NCBI RefSeq assembly: GCF_036492635.1
Contig: NZ_AP025305.1
Span: 2,852,001 to 2,916,000, forward strand
From: Aureibacter tunicatorum
GTDB lineage: Bacteria; Bacteroidota; Bacteroidia; Cytophagales; Cyclobacteriaceae
Reading direction: 5' to 3'
DNA: 64,000 nucleotides
Shown: piece after piece, positions 42,914-52,200 of the stretch
How the letters are laid out: every line of letters starts with the position of its first letter
Position numbering within the stretch: the stretch's first letter is position 1
Notes under the pieces: generated by a model
Told to the model about the DNA's origin: nothing
The model's input: only the letters and a program-made list of their open reading frames with translations
Database searches by the model: none
Position numbers and translations under genes: made by a program

Positions 42914-43954
42914 TTATTTTTCGTTAAAATGGTTCCATCCCTGTGCTTGGATCGGCACGACATTTTGTTGTTTAGTAATTAAATTTATTCCCTTGCTTAA
43001 TTCTTGGGCATATCCGATAAAATGAATATCATAATGCTTTTCCAACTTCTTGTAATCCTCTTGATCAATTGTAAATAACAACTCATAATCCTCTCCTCCA
43101 TTTAAAGCACAGGTGATTGGATCAAGATTAAATTCCACAGCTGTATTATATGTTTCCCTATCAATAGGCACTTTATCCTCATAGATATTAAAGCCAATGC
43201 CCGAATGTTTGCTTAAATGAAAAACCTCGGAAGCCAATCCGTCAGAAACATCTATCATTGATGTCGGTTTTATTTCAAGCTCAGACAATTCGTGAATTAT
43301 ATCCATCCTAGCCTCGGGCTTTAGTTGTCTTTGAACAACATAAGCGTATTTTTCAATATCAGGTTGCATCTCAGGGTTAGCCAAATACTCCACCTTTTGC
43401 CTTTCCAAAACTTGAAGGCCGACAAACGCTCCCCCTAAATCACCTGTTGCGCACAATATATCACCTTCCTTAGCTCCGCTTCTTCTCACCGGCTCTTGAT
43501 TATTTGAAGACTCGCCCAATACAGTCACAGAAATCACCAAACCGCTTCTCGAGGATGTTGTGTCTCCTCCGACCAAATCAACCTTAAAATTTTGACAAGC
43601 CGCCTTGACTCCACTATACAAAGCTTCCATTGCCTCCAATGAAAATCTATTGCTAACGGCAATGCTTACCGTTACTTGCTTGGGAACGCAATTCATTGCC
43701 GCCACATCCGAGACATTCACCGAGATTGCCTTATATCCCAAATGTTGCAAAGGCACATATGACAAATCGAAATGAACTCCTTCAACCAACATGTCCGTTG
43801 AAACCACCTGCAATCCCTTTGAAGGATTAAGTATGGCAGCGTCATCTCCTACTCCCAACACAGTACCGTTATCATTCAACTCGACTCCATCGGTTAATTT
43901 ATCTATCAGACCAAATTCGCCCAATGCCCCCAACTCTGTTCTATTTTGTTGCAT
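42914..43954 (-). CDS. thiL: Thiamine-monophosphate kinase
   Basis: A 346-residue ATP-dependent kinase that makes thiamine diphosphate from thiamine monophosphate. Family marks are LGEFGLIDKLTD near 9, VLGVGDDAAILNPSKG near 33-48, VSTDMLVEGVHFDLSYVPLQ near 51-70, GYKAISVNVSDVAAMNCVPK near 73-92, DLVGGDTT near 126 and NGGEDYELLFTI near 286. It belongs to the AIRS/PurM-like fold. No TPP riboswitch or other thi gene is adjacent. Followed after 2 bp by the DUF423 gene. Confidence 0.95.
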   Translation of the reverse strand: MQQNRTELGALGEFGLIDKLTDGVELNDNGTVLGVGDDAAILNPSKGLQVVSTDMLVEGVHFDLSYVPLQHLGYKAISVNVSDVAAMNCVPKQVTVSIAVSNRFSLEAMEALYSGVKAACQNFKVDLVGGDTTSSRSGLVISVTVLGESSNNQEPVRRSGAKEGDILCATGDLGGAFVGLQVLERQKVEYLANPEMQPDIEKYAYVVQRQLKPEARMDIIHELSELEIKPTSMIDVSDGLASEVFHLSKHSGIGFNIYEDKVPIDRETYNTAVEFNLDPITCALNGGEDYELLFTIDQEDYKKLEKHYDIHFIGYAQELSKGINLITKQQNVVPIQAQGWNHFNEK

Positions 43955-44087
43955 AAAGCATATAAAGTTTCCTATTACTCATTAATTGTTTAACTTTACA
44001 AAAATCACGAAACTTTTAATAAAGTAAAAGTGTATACGTTGTAAAGATTAACAAGAAAACAATCAAACTCGACCTTATTAATTTTCT

Positions 44088-44414
44088 ATGATAAACATTA
44101 CAGATAAAGCTAAAGAACAAATAACAAAATTACGTAGTGAAGAAGGGCACAGCGACCAGCATTTTATTAGAGTGTCTGTGAAAGGAGGAGGTTGCTCAGG
44201 TTTAATGTACGACTTGAATTTCGACGATCAAATCACAGACAGTGATGATTCGTTTGAAGATAAAGGTGAAAAAATCATAGTTGACAAAAAGAGTCTACTT
44301 TATTTGCTAGGAACTACGTTAGATTTTACCGATGGTCTGAATGGCAAAGGCTTTCACTTCAGCAACCCTAATGCTTCACGCACTTGCGGATGCGGAGAAA
44401 GTTTTTCTATATAA
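44088..44414 (+). CDS. Iron-sulfur cluster assembly carrier (IscA/SufA/HesB type)
   Basis: A 108-residue A-type carrier. The three conserved cysteines are C36 (VKGGGCSGLMYDLNF), C100 and C102 (ASRTCGCGESFSI), which bind Fe or a [2Fe-2S] cluster and hand it to target proteins. It stands alone rather than in a suf operon. There is no evidence in sequence to choose between SufA, IscA or ErpA. Convergent with the Dabb-domain gene. Confidence 0.93.
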   Translation: MINITDKAKEQITKLRSEEGHSDQHFIRVSVKGGGCSGLMYDLNFDDQITDSDDSFEDKGEKIIVDKKSLLYLLGTTLDFTDGLNGKGFHFSNPNASRTCGCGESFSI

Positions 44415-44426
44415 ATTTCCCAAATA

Positions 44427-44452
44427 AATGAGGTCCTTACTGAGACCTCATT
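44427..44452. terminator. Bidirectional terminator
   Basis: AATGAGGTC (44427-44435) and GACCTCATT (44444-44452) form a perfect 9-bp stem with an 8-nt loop between convergent genes. Confidence 0.75.
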
Positions 44453-44467
44453 ATTATCCTATCAATA

Positions 44468-44755
44468 TTAGTATTCAAAATCAACGACTACCCTTTTCTC
44501 AACAACAGTCTTGATAAAGCTCGCGACTTTTTGGTGAGCAGGATGCACTTGATAAGCCTCTAAATCTTGGTTTGATTTGTGCGTTGTAATTAACACCAAG
44601 TCATAAGCAGCATCGCTTTCGTTGTAATTTACGCCTGTTTCCAGTGTTTCAATTTCAGAAATCTGGCCCTTCAGGCTATTTAGTTGCTCTACGGCTTGCT
44701 TTACGTTCGACTCTTTGTCGCCGCCAAAGCACCACATGACTACATGTTTTATCAT
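44468..44755 (-). CDS. Dabb (stress-responsive A/B barrel) domain protein
   Basis: A 95-residue dimeric alpha-beta barrel protein starting MIKHVVMWCFGGD, the standard Dabb opening with the conserved His4. YDLVLITTHKSNQDLEAYQV near 56-75 and HPAHQKVASFIK give the rest of the fold. Cytoplasmic; some relatives are enzymes or stress-induced proteins, and most are unassigned. Monocistronic. Confidence 0.88.
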   Translation of the reverse strand: MIKHVVMWCFGGDKESNVKQAVEQLNSLKGQISEIETLETGVNYNESDAAYDLVLITTHKSNQDLEAYQVHPAHQKVASFIKTVVEKRVVVDFEY

Positions 44756-44968
44756 TTCAAAGTTAATCTAATGGTGAATATAAAATTTACAACTTTTGGC
44801 ATTTTTATTCATTCTTTTATGACACAATTCAATTAAAATTTCGTTAATTAAAATGTGTTATTTATGAATATAACCAAGGATTATAAAATAAGGTAAAATA
44901 TTTGTGGTAAGCAACCACACGAGAAGAGACATTTTTTATTTATTGATTAATTTATAAAATTACCTATT

Positions 44969-46519
44969 GTGTTCACAGAGAAAGACCTAAATGACATTAA
45001 AGAGAAAGGTTTGACAATCGCTGCCATAGAAAGGCAACTTGTCAACTTTGAGAGAGGGTTTCCATTTTTTAATATCGTTAAGCCTGCCACACCAAACAAT
45101 GGCATTATTCAATTGCCTGTAGAAGCTGTCAACAAGCTTGTGGACGAATACCCTTTAAAAGTATCAGAGAAAACAATCGTTAAGTTCACCCCTGCTTCCG
45201 GCGCAGCTACCCGTATGTTCAAAAAGCTTCATGAACTTAACAGAGGCATTATTAATGTAGAGGACTTGGATTCTGAATTATTGGAGATCTTCGACAATAT
45301 TGACAAATTCGCGTTTTACGAAGAGTTGAAATCCAAGCTAAACGAAAATGGCTATGCCATCGACGATGCATTAAAAAACAAAGACTATCTGACCATCGCT
45401 AAATTCATATTAGATAAGCCTGGTTTAAATTATGGAAATCTACCTAAGGGATTATTGAAATTCCACCAATACGGAGATTATTCCAGAACTCCATTTGAAG
45501 AGCATATCATAGAAGGAATTGAATATTGCCAAAATGGAGACAGAAAGGTAAAGTTGCATTTTACAATTTCACCTGAACATCATGAAGCTTTTGAAAATCA
45601 CTTAAATGAGACCAAAGCTTATTATGAATCGGAATTCAACATCAAATTAGATATTTCTTTTTCTTATCAAAAGCCTTCCACAGATACAATAGCTGTAGAA
45701 CCAGATCTAACTCCTTTTAGAGAAGATAGCGGAGAAATTCTATTCAGACCAGGTGGACATGGCGCTTTGATAGAAAACTTAAATGAAACGGACGCGGACT
45801 TGGTTTTCATCAAAAACATAGACAATGTCGTTCCTGATCATTTAAAAGAAACCACTTATACATATAAGAAAGTGTTAGGCTCGGTGCTCGTTGATTATCA
45901 AAATAAAATATTTTCCGCTCTAAAAAAACTAGAGAACGAAAATATCTCGGACAATGAACTTGACGAAATCAATACTTTTGTCGAAGAGCAACTTTATGTC
46001 CATCCATACGACAAGGCTGAAAATAAAGAAGAGCTAATCGCCTATCTCAAGCAAAAGCTTGACAGACCATTAAGAGTTTGCGGAATGGTGAAAAACCTAG
46101 GAGAACCTGGAGGCGGTCCATTTTGGGCAATTAATGCTGACGAATCCGTTTCACTACATATCGTGGAATCGGCTCAAATCGACCTAAACAACCCTGTCAA
46201 GAAAAATATTTTTAGTGAGTCAACACACTTTAATCCAGTAGATATTGCATGCGGCCTTAAAAATTACAAAGGAGAAAAGTACGACTTATTAAATCACATT
46301 GACCATAACGCTGGTTTTATTACAAAAAAATCAAGAAACGGTCGTGAAATCATTGCTCAAGAACTCCCTGGCTTATGGAATGGGGCTATGTCTGACTGGA
46401 ATACCATATTCGTTGAAGTGCCATTAATAACATTCAACCCAGTTAAGACAGTCAACTACTTGTTAAGAGATCAACATCAAATTAACCAAAAAAAAAATAC
46501 AATGGTTGAATTTGCTTAA
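44969..46519 (+). CDS. DUF4301 family protein
   Basis: A 516-residue cytoplasmic protein of a Bacteroidota-centred family of unknown function. It starts at a GTG (44969); the protein MFTEKDLNDIKEKGLTIAAIE matches the family's usual opening, so GTG is the real start. Typical stretches are GFPFFNIVKPATPNNGI near 30-46, VKFTPASGAATRMFKKLHEL near 69-88, ILFRPGGHGALIENLNE near 258-274 and VCGMVKNLGEPGGGPFWA near 370-387. The ASGAATRMFK and GGHGALIEN motifs recall nucleotidyltransferase-like enzymes, so a sugar-nucleotide-type activity has been suspected for the family; that is inference. It is followed by a terminator. Confidence 0.88.
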   Translation: MFTEKDLNDIKEKGLTIAAIERQLVNFERGFPFFNIVKPATPNNGIIQLPVEAVNKLVDEYPLKVSEKTIVKFTPASGAATRMFKKLHELNRGIINVEDLDSELLEIFDNIDKFAFYEELKSKLNENGYAIDDALKNKDYLTIAKFILDKPGLNYGNLPKGLLKFHQYGDYSRTPFEEHIIEGIEYCQNGDRKVKLHFTISPEHHEAFENHLNETKAYYESEFNIKLDISFSYQKPSTDTIAVEPDLTPFREDSGEILFRPGGHGALIENLNETDADLVFIKNIDNVVPDHLKETTYTYKKVLGSVLVDYQNKIFSALKKLENENISDNELDEINTFVEEQLYVHPYDKAENKEELIAYLKQKLDRPLRVCGMVKNLGEPGGGPFWAINADESVSLHIVESAQIDLNNPVKKNIFSESTHFNPVDIACGLKNYKGEKYDLLNHIDHNAGFITKKSRNGREIIAQELPGLWNGAMSDWNTIFVEVPLITFNPVKTVNYLLRDQHQINQKKNTMVEFA

Positions 46520-46556
46520 ACAATATAAATTAATCAATAATCAAATAAATTAAATC

Positions 46557-46586
46557 AAAAGAGGTTCCTTAACAGTTACCTCTTTT
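46557..46586. terminator. Terminator between the DUF4301 and M48 genes
   Basis: AAAAGAGGT (46557-46565) pairs with ACCTCTTTT (46578-46586), 9 bp, followed by a T-run; it also carries an A-run on the other side for the convergent gene. Confidence 0.75.
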
Positions 46587-46593
46587 TTTAATT

Positions 46594-47826
46594 CTATTTT
46601 TCCAACTCTTTTATTCTTTCGTAAACAGGTGGGTGAGAATAATTCACAAAAACAAACCAAGGATGCGGTGTCAAATTAGACAAATTAGTTACGGTCAACT
46701 TTTTCAAAGCACTAACAAGATATTTACCTCCAAAAGTCTGCTTTGCATATTCATCAGCTTCAAACTCATTTTTTCTACTAATTACATTAAATAATAGACC
46801 TAAAAGCTCAGAAATAGGTCCAATCAACAACATAAAAGCTATCAAATTTAAAATCAAAGTGGGAGTTGTCAATTGACTGCCTAAAGCAACAGACAACTGA
46901 ATATTCTGAATAAAAAATGACAATACAAACAAAATCGCACCTGTCTGAATGATAGACATTACCAAGCCTTTGACAATATGCTTTTTCTTATAATGACCTA
47001 CCTCATGCGCCAATACGGCTACAAGCTCTTCATTGCTAAGTTTTTCGATCAAAGTATCAAACAAAACTATCTTTTTCACTTTTCCCATTCCTGTAAAATA
47101 GGCATTCGCTTTAGATGAACGTTTTGATCCGTCTATAACAAAGACTCCCGAAAGAGGAAAATCCACCTTTTTGGAATAATCACTAATCGCATTTTTAAGC
47201 TCTCCCTCTTGAAGCGGAGTAAGCTTATTGAAGAAAGGCACAAATAGCTTTGTATATAGTAAATTGATAACAATTGAAAAAACAGTTATAAAAATCCAAA
47301 ACTTCCACCAAAAGCTTGAGCCAAACCATTCAATTAAAAAAAGCAACACACCCAAAACAATCCCGCCTACTACAATCGCCATTAAATAGCTCTTAAGTTT
47401 ATCAATAAAAAACAGCTTAGGTGTTGATTTATTGAATCCAAATCTCTCTTCAATATTGAAAGTTGAATAATAACTAAAAGGCAAGCTTAATATATCTGAT
47501 AATATATAAAGCGACCCAACGAAAACTAATCCATGGACAATTTGATTTGAAAAGTGATGCATGATAAAATCACTATACTCCCCCAACCAGCCATTGATCA
47601 ATAATATCAGAATAATCAAGATATCCAATACTGATTTAAATGTCCCGACCCTGTTTGTTGCTTTTTGATACTCTTTGCTTTTATCATGCTCCAAAGACGT
47701 ATAAATCCCTTCCAACTCTTTTGGCAAAGGCTTCAATCCACTTTTCAAATTCAGATAACCCAAAATAGAGTCAACAAAAAATTGAAAAATCAATATTGAT
47801 ATTATTACTATTAAAATTGTATTCAT
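46594..47826 (-). CDS. M48-family membrane metalloprotease (Ste24/CAAX protease 1-like)
   Basis: A 410-residue multi-pass protein from the ATG at 47826 (MNTILIVIISILIFQF); 24 bp upstream another ATG would add eight basic residues. The zinc site is HEVGH in LVAVLAHEVGHYKKKH (near 270), with the third ligand in RKNEFEADEYAKQTFG (near 345). About seven membrane helices surround it. The architecture and the NAYFTGMGKVKKIVLFDTLI stretch are those of Ste24/CAAX prenyl protease 1 homologues, which in bacteria are general membrane proteases; CAAX prenylation itself is not expected here. It is separated from the upstream PorP gene by a terminator. Confidence 0.92.
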   Translation of the reverse strand: MNTILIVIISILIFQFFVDSILGYLNLKSGLKPLPKELEGIYTSLEHDKSKEYQKATNRVGTFKSVLDILIILILLINGWLGEYSDFIMHHFSNQIVHGLVFVGSLYILSDILSLPFSYYSTFNIEERFGFNKSTPKLFFIDKLKSYLMAIVVGGIVLGVLLFLIEWFGSSFWWKFWIFITVFSIVINLLYTKLFVPFFNKLTPLQEGELKNAISDYSKKVDFPLSGVFVIDGSKRSSKANAYFTGMGKVKKIVLFDTLIEKLSNEELVAVLAHEVGHYKKKHIVKGLVMSIIQTGAILFVLSFFIQNIQLSVALGSQLTTPTLILNLIAFMLLIGPISELLGLLFNVISRKNEFEADEYAKQTFGGKYLVSALKKLTVTNLSNLTPHPWFVFVNYSHPPVYERIKELEK

Positions 47827-47854
47827 TCTTTTTTCAAATTTACAACGCATTAAA

Positions 47855-47874
47855 AAAGCTCCTCATGGAGCTTT
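47855..47874 (-). terminator. Terminator of the PorP/SprF gene
   Basis: AAAGCTCC (47855-47862) and GGAGCTTT (47867-47874) form an 8-bp stem with a TCAT loop, followed on the minus strand by a U-run, 31 bp past the porP stop. Confidence 0.75.
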
Positions 47875-47905
47875 GTATTTAATATTCTTGCCAAATTAAA
47901 TATTC

Positions 47906-48946
47906 TTAGAATTGAGGACAAGGAATGTTTCGTATATGTTTAGGCGGTCTTCTAGGATCTCCCGTAAACAATGAATACGAAATAGATATCTCATGAGCCC
48001 CCCCTGACTGAATCCCTATTTCTGACAATGTGTAATCAAAACTATAACCTACTTTAAAATCATTCATTGAATAGCCAATTAAGAAGACCAATGACTCGTG
48101 ATTGCTTTTTCCTTCAACAGCTTTAAAAGGAACCCCTCTATACCACATACCCAATACAATCGGTTCAACTGTCAAATACATTCCCAAATCCATTTGGTCA
48201 AACTCGCCTTGTTTTTTGTACAAAATAGTAGGTGTAAAAGAATATTCTCTTATCACATTTCTTCGCCTCTTTGACAATACAAATTTATAACCTGCTGTAG
48301 CGGCAAACTTAATCGGTAAAATTTCCTGATCCAAACCTGATAAAGACTGGTCAGGTTGGGTTAAATGATCCGCTGAAACTCCTAACCAGAACTCACCCGT
48401 ATATAAAACTCCTCCAAACCCTAAATCAAAATAATTCTTCGCTTGGCCATCTATATTGGGATTTCCATCTGGATTTGGCAGACCAGTATCTGGATCTATT
48501 CCTGTTCCAAATACTAATTTTGAATAATTAGCTGATTGTCCAACATAACCTACTTTTATGCCGGGCCTGAATGTTACTTTATCTGAAATTGCCAATTGGT
48601 ATGCATAAGTCAAATGAATACTATTCAATCCGATCCCATAATTGCTTACCCTATCCCCTAAGAATATAATCCCAACACCACTGTTATAATCCTCAAAATA
48701 ATGATCTGCAAAAGCCGAATAAGTTGTAAAGTTTGCTTCCAAAGAAGGCCACTGATTTCTATAATTCGCTCCAAATCTTGTCAACTGAGTAGCTCCTGTG
48801 AAACCCGGATTTAAATAAAGCGGTGCTGAAAAAAATTGAGAGAACTGAGGATCTTGAGCTCTCGCATCATTCACCGAGCCGAAAACAACGAATATTACAA
48901 CGAAAAAAAATAAAAATACTTTCCTTAATATCATAAATTTATTCAT
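47906..48946 (-). CDS. PorP/SprF-family type IX secretion outer-membrane protein
   Basis: A 346-residue outer-membrane beta-barrel with a signal peptide (about 1-30, ending NDARAQ). The mature protein begins DPQFSQFFSAPLYLNPGFTG, the hallmark of the PorP/SprF family, and continues through NYRNQWPSL. Members are paired with large T9SS substrates carrying B-type sorting domains and are needed for their surface display. It is divergent from such a gene at 49227 with a 280-bp gap, so the two are very likely a matched pair. It ends IRNIPCPQF. The C-terminal amphipathic strands (VGYSFDYTLSEIGIQSGGAH) are also family-typical. Confidence 0.93.
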   Translation of the reverse strand: MNKFMILRKVFLFFFVVIFVVFGSVNDARAQDPQFSQFFSAPLYLNPGFTGATQLTRFGANYRNQWPSLEANFTTYSAFADHYFEDYNSGVGIIFLGDRVSNYGIGLNSIHLTYAYQLAISDKVTFRPGIKVGYVGQSANYSKLVFGTGIDPDTGLPNPDGNPNIDGQAKNYFDLGFGGVLYTGEFWLGVSADHLTQPDQSLSGLDQEILPIKFAATAGYKFVLSKRRRNVIREYSFTPTILYKKQGEFDQMDLGMYLTVEPIVLGMWYRGVPFKAVEGKSNHESLVFLIGYSMNDFKVGYSFDYTLSEIGIQSGGAHEISISYSLFTGDPRRPPKHIRNIPCPQF

Positions 48947-49226
48947 TCTATAGAAAACAAATCTTCACATACAAAAAAACCAATAGTTCATTATAAAGTT
49001 TAAATAATATTAAAGGGTAAACTAAATTATTCTTCAACTTCATAAAATATGGTTTTTTACCCTTCCCTAAGCCTCAAGTAAGCAAAAATATATGACAATT
49101 CTCAATAATTATATGAATTACTCTCCCGAAATTCCTGAAAAAAATTATATTTGATAAAATATAAAATGACTTTCAGTACATTTTTGATGACACTTTAATT
49201 AAGAAACCCTTAAAACTTACACATAT

Positions 49227-52200
49227 ATGAATAATGTCGGCTATATTCATTTTGCATTAAAGTTAGTATTGTTTTTATTCATTTTTCCTCCTTTGCATGC
49301 GCAACAAAACTCTGTTGTCAACAACAATGAGTGGTACTTGTCAGAGCACAGGCTGATTGTTGGCCAATTAGGCGATGAATACACCGATTCACTTCACATT
49401 TCACCAAATAACTTGAATGAAAATGGGAATACTGCAGTAGCCTTCTCTCCCTTGAGCGATGAATTGTTATTTTATTCAGATGGAGAAACAATCTACAATA
49501 GGAACCATCTGCCCATGGAAGGAATTTCAATAAATAATTCTAGCGGTTATAATCAAAGAGTTGCTATAGCAAAATCGCCTAACAACCCTAACCACTACTA
49601 TTTATATGTCAATTATGGAAATGTTGACATTTACACGATAGACATGAGTGATCCTGGAGGAGGAACTAACAATTTGCCATTCGGTAGAGTAATCAACAGA
49701 ACTCAAAATGCGATAAACAATACTAGTGAAGGCATGCACACTTTCTCATCAGAAAACAATCAATATTTATTGACTCAAACTGGATCTGAGATCAAAATTT
49801 TTGAAATTGGCGACAACTCATCTCTAACAGAAATTAGTTCTTATCCACTTGCCAGCAACTCAATCCAGAACATTTCTACTTACTCCACAGACAATGAAAT
49901 CATAATATTAAGCTCACCTAAAGGCTCAAATCAGTCGACTCGTATTCTTAGTTTCAATCCTCAATCCAACTCTATTGAAGCTCACGAAATTGATCTCATC
50001 CCTAATACTGGAGGTGCGACAGGTACTTATGATGCGGAAATGATAAACGATAGCATTGTCTATATTTCTTCATCCAATGACATCTATGAATATAATTTGA
50101 ACCAACCGAATGCTCCAATTCGATCTATCAAGCCTTTTGATTATGAAATCGGCGAAGGCTTTGGATTGCAAAAAGCGTCTAATGGAAAAGTTTATTTTTT
50201 ACACTCCCGAGAAGGACAAAGCAATATAAGTTTAGCTGTCATACAACCTGAAGTCATTATTGCCGACAACCCAATGACTCCAGATGTTGATGAATCTGAA
50301 GAAAGTCTACCATTTGAATTTAACACAGCAAAATATCAAGATGAAAATATTGGAGCGAAACAATTTCCTTCTTTCTTGCCTGAACAAGAACAAGAAGATA
50401 TTACCTTCAACTTAACCCAAATCGGCAAATGCACCAATGAGCAAGTAAAACTAGTTCCTCAACTTGAGAAAAATGGAGAAACGATCATTGCTAATGAATA
50501 TACTTGGTTGATCAATGGAGAAGCTTATGATGCCGCGATCCCTTCAATCTCCTTCGAACAAGCGTCAGCCAGTGTTACCCTTATCGCTACTATCAATGGT
50601 CAAGAACATGTATTCAATGAAAACATATCTTTAATCGAAAACCCTTTAGTTCCTGACAGTCTAATAACAAATCTTGACGGGAAAACTGACACTACAATCT
50701 GTAAATCTCAAATCCCATTCACATTGGAAGGAACGAATGCAGAAGCTTACAGATGGTCTACGGAAGAAACGACTCAAAATATCGAAGTATCAACATCCGG
50801 CAGATATTGGTTAACTGCCGCTCAAAATGGTTGCACAGCGAACTTTGAAGTAAATGTCCAAGTTTTTGAAGAAGAATTGCCTGAAGAACAACCGACGATT
50901 GGAAAGTGGTACTTTGGAAATTCTGCTGGAATCGATTTTGACAATCCGCCAAACGACTCTCCGAGGCCATTGGACAATAGCCTAATCAACAGCCCTTCTG
51001 GCGCAGAAACTGTTTATAACGAGAAAGGAGATGTTATTTTTTACACAGATGGCGAAAATATTTGGGGGGACCAAATAAGGGATGGAAATGATAACACGCA
51101 TGAAGAAATTGATAATAACATAGGTGGACAATTCAATTCAAGTCAAGCTGTCAAAGTAATGATGGCTTATCAAGAGTCCAACAAATATTATGTATTCACA
51201 ACAGAGAGTGTCGAGAGCAAGGATCATTTCGACTTGAAAGTTACAGTTGTGAATGTAACTGGAGTGGAAAACAGCACTCCCATAGAAATTTTAACAGAAG
51301 AAAAAGATCAACTTCTTTTCACTAAAAACGCTGAACGCATCGCAGTCACCGGAGGTGGCAACTCACCTGGATGGATGGTTACTCATGATTATTCATCAAA
51401 CACATTCAGAGCTTACCCAATAGACACTATGGGAATTGGCAACCCTGTATACAACCATATAGGAGCTATATATGATGTTTCTAATAATAACGCAGCTATT
51501 GGAGAAATAGAGTTTAGCGGAGATGGGTCAAAAATTGCCGTGGCATATTCAACTAATGAAGGGAACTTCATTGAGCTATTTGATTTCGACCAAGAAACAG
51601 GTCAAATGTCCAACTATGCTCAAATTCCTTTGGGAGAAGACGATCTCCAAGCATATGGATTAGAATTTTCACCTGATAATCGAAAAGTATTCGTCACACT
51701 TAAAGGAGAAAGTAGGTCTGTATTAAAAGAAGCTTATATTGATTACAGCAGCATAGACATTGATGGTCAACCAACTCCAAACCCTGACTATCTGGAAGAA
51801 ATTCTTGATCCTTCAAATGTTTCCACTGTAGCTAACATCTCTGGTGAAGCAGGTCATATTTCTACCGCTCCCAACAATCAAATTTATGTGGCCATAAACG
51901 GCAGCCAAAGCTTAGGCAGTATTCAACCAAACTCTGAAAAAGGTCAAAGCTCGAATTTTAACGAAAATGGATTAGACTTGGGAGGCAACACATCCACACT
52001 TGGCTTGCCTTCTTACACAACCCCTCCTCCGTCGAATTCCTCTCAAGAACCTAGTTTGACTGTGGATGGAAACTGTCTTGGAATCGAAACTGAAATGTCT
52101 GCTTCAGGCAAAACAACTTTCGATGTATTTAACTGGAATTTTGGCAATGGACTTTCCGCTCAAGGCATGCAACTTACTGACACTTCACAAATTTACCAAT

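Noticed and set aside
42914-43954. TPP riboswitch ahead of thiL
   Set aside because: No TPP-box-like sequence was seen in the short 5' region; thiL kinases are often not riboswitch-controlled.
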